A DNA stretch of 64,000 nucleotides, taken from assembly GCA_002408085.1 (NCBI GenBank), contig DHQL01000024.1, forward strand, positions 2,320 through 66,319. The letters are read 5' to 3'. The notes under the pieces are model-generated. The model did no database searches. It was not told the origin of the DNA and saw only the letters and a program-made list of their open reading frames with translations. Shown here piece by piece: positions 60,392 through 64,000 of this stretch. This DNA comes from Spirochaeta sp. UBA5339 (GTDB lineage: Bacteria > Spirochaetota > Spirochaetia > DSM-2461). The position numbers and the translations under genes were made by a program. Numbering within the stretch: position 1 is the first letter of the stretch; the number at the start of each line of letters is the position of its first letter.

Positions 60392-62127
60392 GTTACCTCT
60401 TTCCTGCTGAAGGCTTTCCGGTATGGTCTGTTTTCTGTAAGGGCGTCATAGACATCGGCCAGGGTGAGTATCCGGGCAATCTGCGGAATCTCTTCACCCT
60501 TCAGACCGTCGGGATAGCCCGAACCGTCCCACAGTTCGTGGTGGTGACGGACAGCCAGCCTGATATCGGTCATTCCCGGAATGTCCCTGATGATCATATC
60601 CCCCTTCTCGGGATGAGTCTTGATCAGGTCATACTCCTCTTCACTGAGCCGGCCCGGCTTATCCAGAATAGATTCGGGGATCCCCAGCTTGCCGATATCA
60701 TGGAGGAGGGCGGCAATCTTAATGCTGCTCTTTTCTTCTTCATTCATTCCCAGTCTGTCGGCAACTGCAAGGGCTATCCGTGCAACCCGCTCTGAGTGAC
60801 CGGCAGTCCATTTGGACTTTGCATCCACACTGCGGGTCAGGGCAATCAGAGTTCCAGTGTAGAGTTCCTCCCTCTGGTCCATCTCTATCTTGCTCCGCAG
60901 GGCTACTCCAAGCTGGTCGGCCAGCATCTTAAGGGTTTCAAGATCCTGTTCCTCCACCTCATCCAGGGTTATGCAGAAAAGGGCCATGAGTTTTTCATTC
61001 TGTCTGATGGGGATCACAAGGATATACTCTTTTCTAAGTTCTTCCGGGAAGGCGGCGTTGAACTGTCCCTTGTATTTTTTCATTTCCTCACGGGTAATGA
61101 CCATCGGTTCTTCCAGATTGATAATCTCCCAGGGTATCTCTGAGAGAATCAGGAGACGGCCGATAAAAACGGGATTTTCCGGGATGACGGCGCTCATTAC
61201 CAGCCCTTCCTCTTTACTTTCTAAAAGACAGGCAGGAGTATTGCCGTACTGTTGTGATATCAGATCGGCCACCATCTTGATCAGGTCAATTCTGGATACT
61301 GAAGAGAGAACGGCACGATCAATGCTGTTCATTGTCTGCATCGACTTAAGGCGGTGTTTCACATTACTGCTCATCTTGTCCACAGACCGTGAGAGGACCC
61401 CGATATCGTCAAGTCTATGGGTCTTGAAGCGCATTGAAATATCACCGTCAGCAAAGGCAAGGGCTTTTTCGCTGAGACTGTGTATGGGCCTGGTTATGGA
61501 TTTTGCAAAAAGGGAGCCAAGGATCAGTGAGAACAGGATAATCACAGATGAGGTACTGATCAGGGTGTCCCTTCTGTCTATAATGACATCTTTAAGCCCC
61601 TCATTGTTCAGATCGACTTCCAGAATGTAGTATCTTGTATCACTCTCTCTTGTTAGGTTCAGGAAGAAGGCTTTGCTGTTGCTTCCTCCAAGATAAACTT
61701 CAGGCTTAAACAGATGTGATTTGCCTGATGCTTTTTCCAAATCCGGAACAGGCGGGGTATGCCGGACTCCCGGAGGTGCATCGGGGAAAGATATCAGATC
61801 AGACCAGGTCAGACCGTCTTTGCTGCGGGTAAAGAGGGTTGCCCTCAGCCTTCCTTCTGAATCCAGAGGGAAAATGTCCCTCAGCAGTTTATGAATTTCG
61901 ACTCCCAGAACCGGTTCAGTAATAAAGGCCCTGTAGAAGAAATCCGGTTCACTGCTGACTACATGTTCAATTCTGCTGCTGTATCCGGTCTTGAAACTAG
62001 TGTAGATACGAGTTGTTTCGATGACAGTTCCTGCTATATAGGAGGCATAACTGACAATTATTCCAAAGAGAACAAAGAGAAATACCATTTTTATATATAA
62101 AAGTTTAGATCCTATTTTTAATTGCAT
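60304..62127 (-). CDS. Membrane HAMP-GAF-HD-GYP phosphodiesterase
   Basis: 607 residues: TM1 (about 14-33), an extracytoplasmic sensor domain (about 35-190), TM2 (about 193-213), HAMP (KSITRPIHSLSEKALAFADGD), a GAF-like domain (about 275-410) and an HD-GYP domain (about 415-600) with HDIGK and HHHELWDGSGYPDGLKGEEIP. All metal and GYP residues are present, so c-di-GMP hydrolysis under control of an external signal is expected. No clear ribosome site precedes ATG 62127. Its 3' 88 bp overlap the EamA gene. Confidence 0.92.
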   Translation of the reverse strand: MQLKIGSKLLYIKMVFLFVLFGIIVSYASYIAGTVIETTRIYTSFKTGYSSRIEHVVSSEPDFFYRAFITEPVLGVEIHKLLRDIFPLDSEGRLRATLFTRSKDGLTWSDLISFPDAPPGVRHTPPVPDLEKASGKSHLFKPEVYLGGSNSKAFFLNLTRESDTRYYILEVDLNNEGLKDVIIDRRDTLISTSSVIILFSLILGSLFAKSITRPIHSLSEKALAFADGDISMRFKTHRLDDIGVLSRSVDKMSSNVKHRLKSMQTMNSIDRAVLSSVSRIDLIKMVADLISQQYGNTPACLLESKEEGLVMSAVIPENPVFIGRLLILSEIPWEIINLEEPMVITREEMKKYKGQFNAAFPEELRKEYILVIPIRQNEKLMALFCITLDEVEEQDLETLKMLADQLGVALRSKIEMDQREELYTGTLIALTRSVDAKSKWTAGHSERVARIALAVADRLGMNEEEKSSIKIAALLHDIGKLGIPESILDKPGRLSEEEYDLIKTHPEKGDMIIRDIPGMTDIRLAVRHHHELWDGSGYPDGLKGEEIPQIARILTLADVYDALTENRPYRKAFSRKEVTQFLLDKRGSMFDPELLDLFMELISSTAL

Positions 62128-62158
62128 AATTTCAATTTATTGAAAAATAAACATGCCA

Positions 62159-62971
62159 TCAAGGCCGTTTGCTCTTATTGGCAAGAAAATATTCCCCCGG
62201 CGTCACTCCTGTATACATCTTAAAGGTTCTCTGCATATGACTCTGATCTGAAAATCCTGCATCCTGAGCAACGGCAGCCAGATCTCTGCCCTCTTTAAGC
62301 CAGCGGATGCAGTTATTGATTCTTATATCAAGCTGAAAGGCATGGGGTGAGAGACCGTAAGCCTTTGAAAATGAACGGATAAGACTGTACTTGCTGAAGC
62401 TTCGGTTCCGGCAGATTGCCTCAAGTGATTGGCATGGGTCCTTCTCAAGACTCACTTTTATGGATTCCAGGTCCTCTCTGAGAGGTCCCCTTAGATCAAG
62501 GGGAAGACGATTCTGTTCTGTAAGTGTTCCTCCCAGAAACTCTATAAACCTCTCCTCCCAGTTCCGGGCCCACTCTTCGGTATTCGGTCCGTCTTCTATA
62601 AGGTCTGCAGCAAGAGACTTCACTGTCTCAAGCTCGTGATTGCTCAGGTGTTTAATCGCCGCACTTTCAGATCCTTCAGGAATCATGGAAAAGGTCTCTT
62701 CCAGCCATGATCTGTCTATATAGATCATGTAAAATTTAAAGGGTCTTTCGGTATCGGGCCGGCAGAGATGAATCTGCTCTGCCGGAATATAGATGCTGTC
62801 GCCCCTGTGCAGTTCGAAGTCTCTGTTCAGAACGGTAATAACCGTCTTTCCTCCCGTAATGACTCCCAGGGAGACCTCTTTATGGCTGTGCCGCCGGACC
62901 GCATATTCACCGTCATTCCTGTTTATTTTGATCTCTATCCAGGGCAGCAGGGGGTGCCTCTCAATAGTCAT
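62159..62971 (-). CDS. AraC-family transcriptional regulator
   Basis: 270 residues. The N-terminal cupin-type sensor (VRRHSHKEVSLGVITGGKTVI, then HRGDSIYIPAEQIHLCRP) is followed by a C-terminal pair of helix-turn-helix motifs (FSKYSLIRSFSKAYGLSPHAFQLDIRI and VAQDAGFSDQSHMQRTFKMYTGVTPGEYF). Starts inside the end of the cmoM-like gene (11-bp overlap), so they are co-expressed. Ligand and targets are not evident. Confidence 0.92.
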   Translation of the reverse strand: MTIERHPLLPWIEIKINRNDGEYAVRRHSHKEVSLGVITGGKTVITVLNRDFELHRGDSIYIPAEQIHLCRPDTERPFKFYMIYIDRSWLEETFSMIPEGSESAAIKHLSNHELETVKSLAADLIEDGPNTEEWARNWEERFIEFLGGTLTEQNRLPLDLRGPLREDLESIKVSLEKDPCQSLEAICRNRSFSKYSLIRSFSKAYGLSPHAFQLDIRINNCIRWLKEGRDLAAVAQDAGFSDQSHMQRTFKMYTGVTPGEYFLANKSKRP

Positions 62972-63740
62972 TTAATGTCTCCTCCCTCTTTTGCCAGATA
63001 AAATGGCTGTGTTCTCCCAGTCCGGTAAATGGTTCTTTCCTGTACCAGAGCATCTCCTGTGCCAGCCATTGATCTTCCGAGAGAGTTCCCGGATCAAACT
63101 GCCTGAAAAAATCATGGAAAATCCGGATTCCCGACTGGAGCAGAACTGTACCTTCGGGTTCCAGAATCTCCCTGATCCTGCGGGGAGAGAGGCCGCCCGG
63201 GGGAGTGAGCTTCCGTCTTCTGCCTGGTCTGGTTTCCGGAAGGAGCTGACCGTTGATTCCCTGCTTCAGTATCTGCCTGTCGCTGTTGAAAACAAGGAGA
63301 GACAGATAGCTTCCCGGCGCCGCTTCATCAGCTGCCTTTTGTATTGCTGCATCGGAATCGGACATCCATTCGGCAGAGCCATGGAGACAGGTCAGATCCG
63401 CAGGGGCTTCGGCCCGGGGCAGGGGAGCGGCAAGATAGTCCAACTGACGGACCTTTAATTTCTCTTTCAGATCCCGGGGGAGTGTTTTCCGTCTCTTTTC
63501 GGCAAGATCAGTCATCTTCTTTGATGCATCAAAAAGTCTGACACTGTGACCGGCTTTGACTGCTTCCACTGCGAAGTGGCCTGAGCCTCCTCCGATATCA
63601 TCAATAAGGCAAGCTCCCTTACTGAAGCCGGGTACAAAATCCTGAAGATCTTTCTTCAGCAGGCTGATACGTATGCGTCCCTTGGGCGTTGTATATACTT
63701 TCTCTTCCAGCCGCAGGGCCAGATCATCAAAACTGCACAT
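62961..63740 (-). CDS. CmoM-like tRNA (carboxymethoxyuridine) methyltransferase
   Basis: 259 residues, class I SAM methyltransferase. It matches the CmoM/SmtA pattern from end to end: FDDLALRLEEKVYTTPKGRIR at the start, SAM loop DIGGGSGHFAVEA, HGSAEWM in the middle, LLVFNSDR, GIRIFHDFF and EPFTGLGEHSHF near the end, with almost the same length as the E. coli protein. CmoM methylates the wobble cmo5U of tRNA. The cmoA and cmoB genes are not in the window, so specificity is inferred from family resemblance. Confidence 0.78.
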   Translation of the reverse strand: MCSFDDLALRLEEKVYTTPKGRIRISLLKKDLQDFVPGFSKGACLIDDIGGGSGHFAVEAVKAGHSVRLFDASKKMTDLAEKRRKTLPRDLKEKLKVRQLDYLAAPLPRAEAPADLTCLHGSAEWMSDSDAAIQKAADEAAPGSYLSLLVFNSDRQILKQGINGQLLPETRPGRRRKLTPPGGLSPRRIREILEPEGTVLLQSGIRIFHDFFRQFDPGTLSEDQWLAQEMLWYRKEPFTGLGEHSHFIWQKREETLNDY

Positions 63741-63906
63741 ATATGAGAAAAGAGTAGCAGAATGCAGATGTATTGTGCACCCTGCCGGAGCTTATGTTGT
63801 AAATTGTTTATATATATTTTTGAATACGCAAAAAGAATATCAGGTGCCATTAATGTACGCAAAAGGTACATGAAGGTGGATAATAATGTGTAAAACGTAA
63901 AATAGT

Positions 63907-63935
63907 TTGTGTTTCTGCAAAAGGAAATGTACAAT
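63907..63935 (+). promoter_or_regulatory. Candidate promoter for the gene starting at the right edge
   Basis: TTGTGT (63907-63912), 17 bp and TACAAT (63930-63935, 5/6), 56 bp before the ATG at 63992. Confidence 0.45.
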
Positions 63936-63991
63936 TAATACAGGAAGAGAAGCATATTTACCGGACTTCAGGACCTTAAGGAGGATGAGTT

Positions 63992-64000
63992 ATGAAAATC
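63992..64000 (+). CDS. 5' end of an unidentified gene (window edge)
   Basis: Only ATG AAA ATC is visible. The call rests on AAGGAGG at 63978-63984 spaced 7 nt from this ATG and on the promoter candidate upstream. An ATG at 63985 directly touching the ribosome site is less likely. Confidence 0.5.

Noticed and set aside
1..64000. CRISPR arrays, insertion sequences, phage genes, rRNA or tRNA genes
   Set aside because: No regularly spaced repeats, transposase or integrase motifs, or RNA gene signatures were found in any intergenic gap.

Overview
The window reads as a chromosomal segment of a free-living, diderm, motile-type spirochaete (inference, moderate confidence). Supporting signs: a TAXI-type TRAP binding protein whose signal peptide ends in the ANG-Q/E style common in spirochaetes; a FapA/DUF342 protein; a FemAB-type peptidoglycan bridge enzyme; several HD-GYP and GGDEF proteins; and outer-membrane parts (OprB-like porin, TolC, a TPR/beta-barrel exporter). 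Base composition is near 50% GC throughout. I saw no rRNA, tRNA, CRISPR array, insertion sequence or phage gene. TTG and GTG starts are frequent and usually sit behind clear AGGAGG-type ribosome sites.

Layout. 1-13.9 kb is mostly housekeeping: the 5' part of an FAD-dependent oxidoreductase (-), topA, ftsH, a GltS-like symporter, hflKC (-), a SRPBCC protein, metG and a FemAB transferase. 13.9-22.9 kb holds a membrane GGDEF protein, fhs, trmL, the relA/spoT-prmC-prfA cluster and a second PAS-GGDEF protein.

22.9-35 kb is the most interesting part. Reading leftwards from 31.2 kb on the minus strand come genes resembling pelD, a soluble pelE-like TPR gene, pelF and pelG, followed by two paralogous lipoproteins of unknown family, a secreted nitrilase-superfamily enzyme and a diguanylate cyclase. 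Divergent from pelD is a 1239-residue TPR/beta-barrel protein of PelB architecture with an extra N-terminal carbohydrate-binding-like domain. No recognisable pelA or pelC is present, and the PelD-like receptor has a degenerate GGDEF domain without an obvious RxxD c-di-GMP site. This looks like a variant Pel-type exopolysaccharide system.

35-45.4 kb: an HDOD protein, a Gfo/Idh/MocA dehydrogenase, a Dabb protein, a GAF-HD-GYP phosphodiesterase coupled to a tRNA-dihydrouridine synthase, a lone DRTGG-domain protein, a TAXI-TRAP transporter (binding protein plus fused permease) behind a long structured leader, and fapA. 45.4-54.2 kb: an EamA transporter, a TrmJ-like methyltransferase, a full RND efflux set (TolC, adaptor, pump) and an aminotransferase.

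54.2-64 kb: a duplicated divergent cassette (AttH/CrtC-like lipoprotein with a MarR regulator, twice), an OprB-like porin, a second EamA transporter whose end overlaps that of an HD-GYP protein by 88 bp, an AraC regulator, a CmoM-like tRNA methyltransferase and the first codons of one more gene.

Cyclic di-GMP is a recurring theme: two GGDEF synthases, two HD-GYP hydrolases, one HDOD protein and one PelD-like effector lie in a single 64-kb window.
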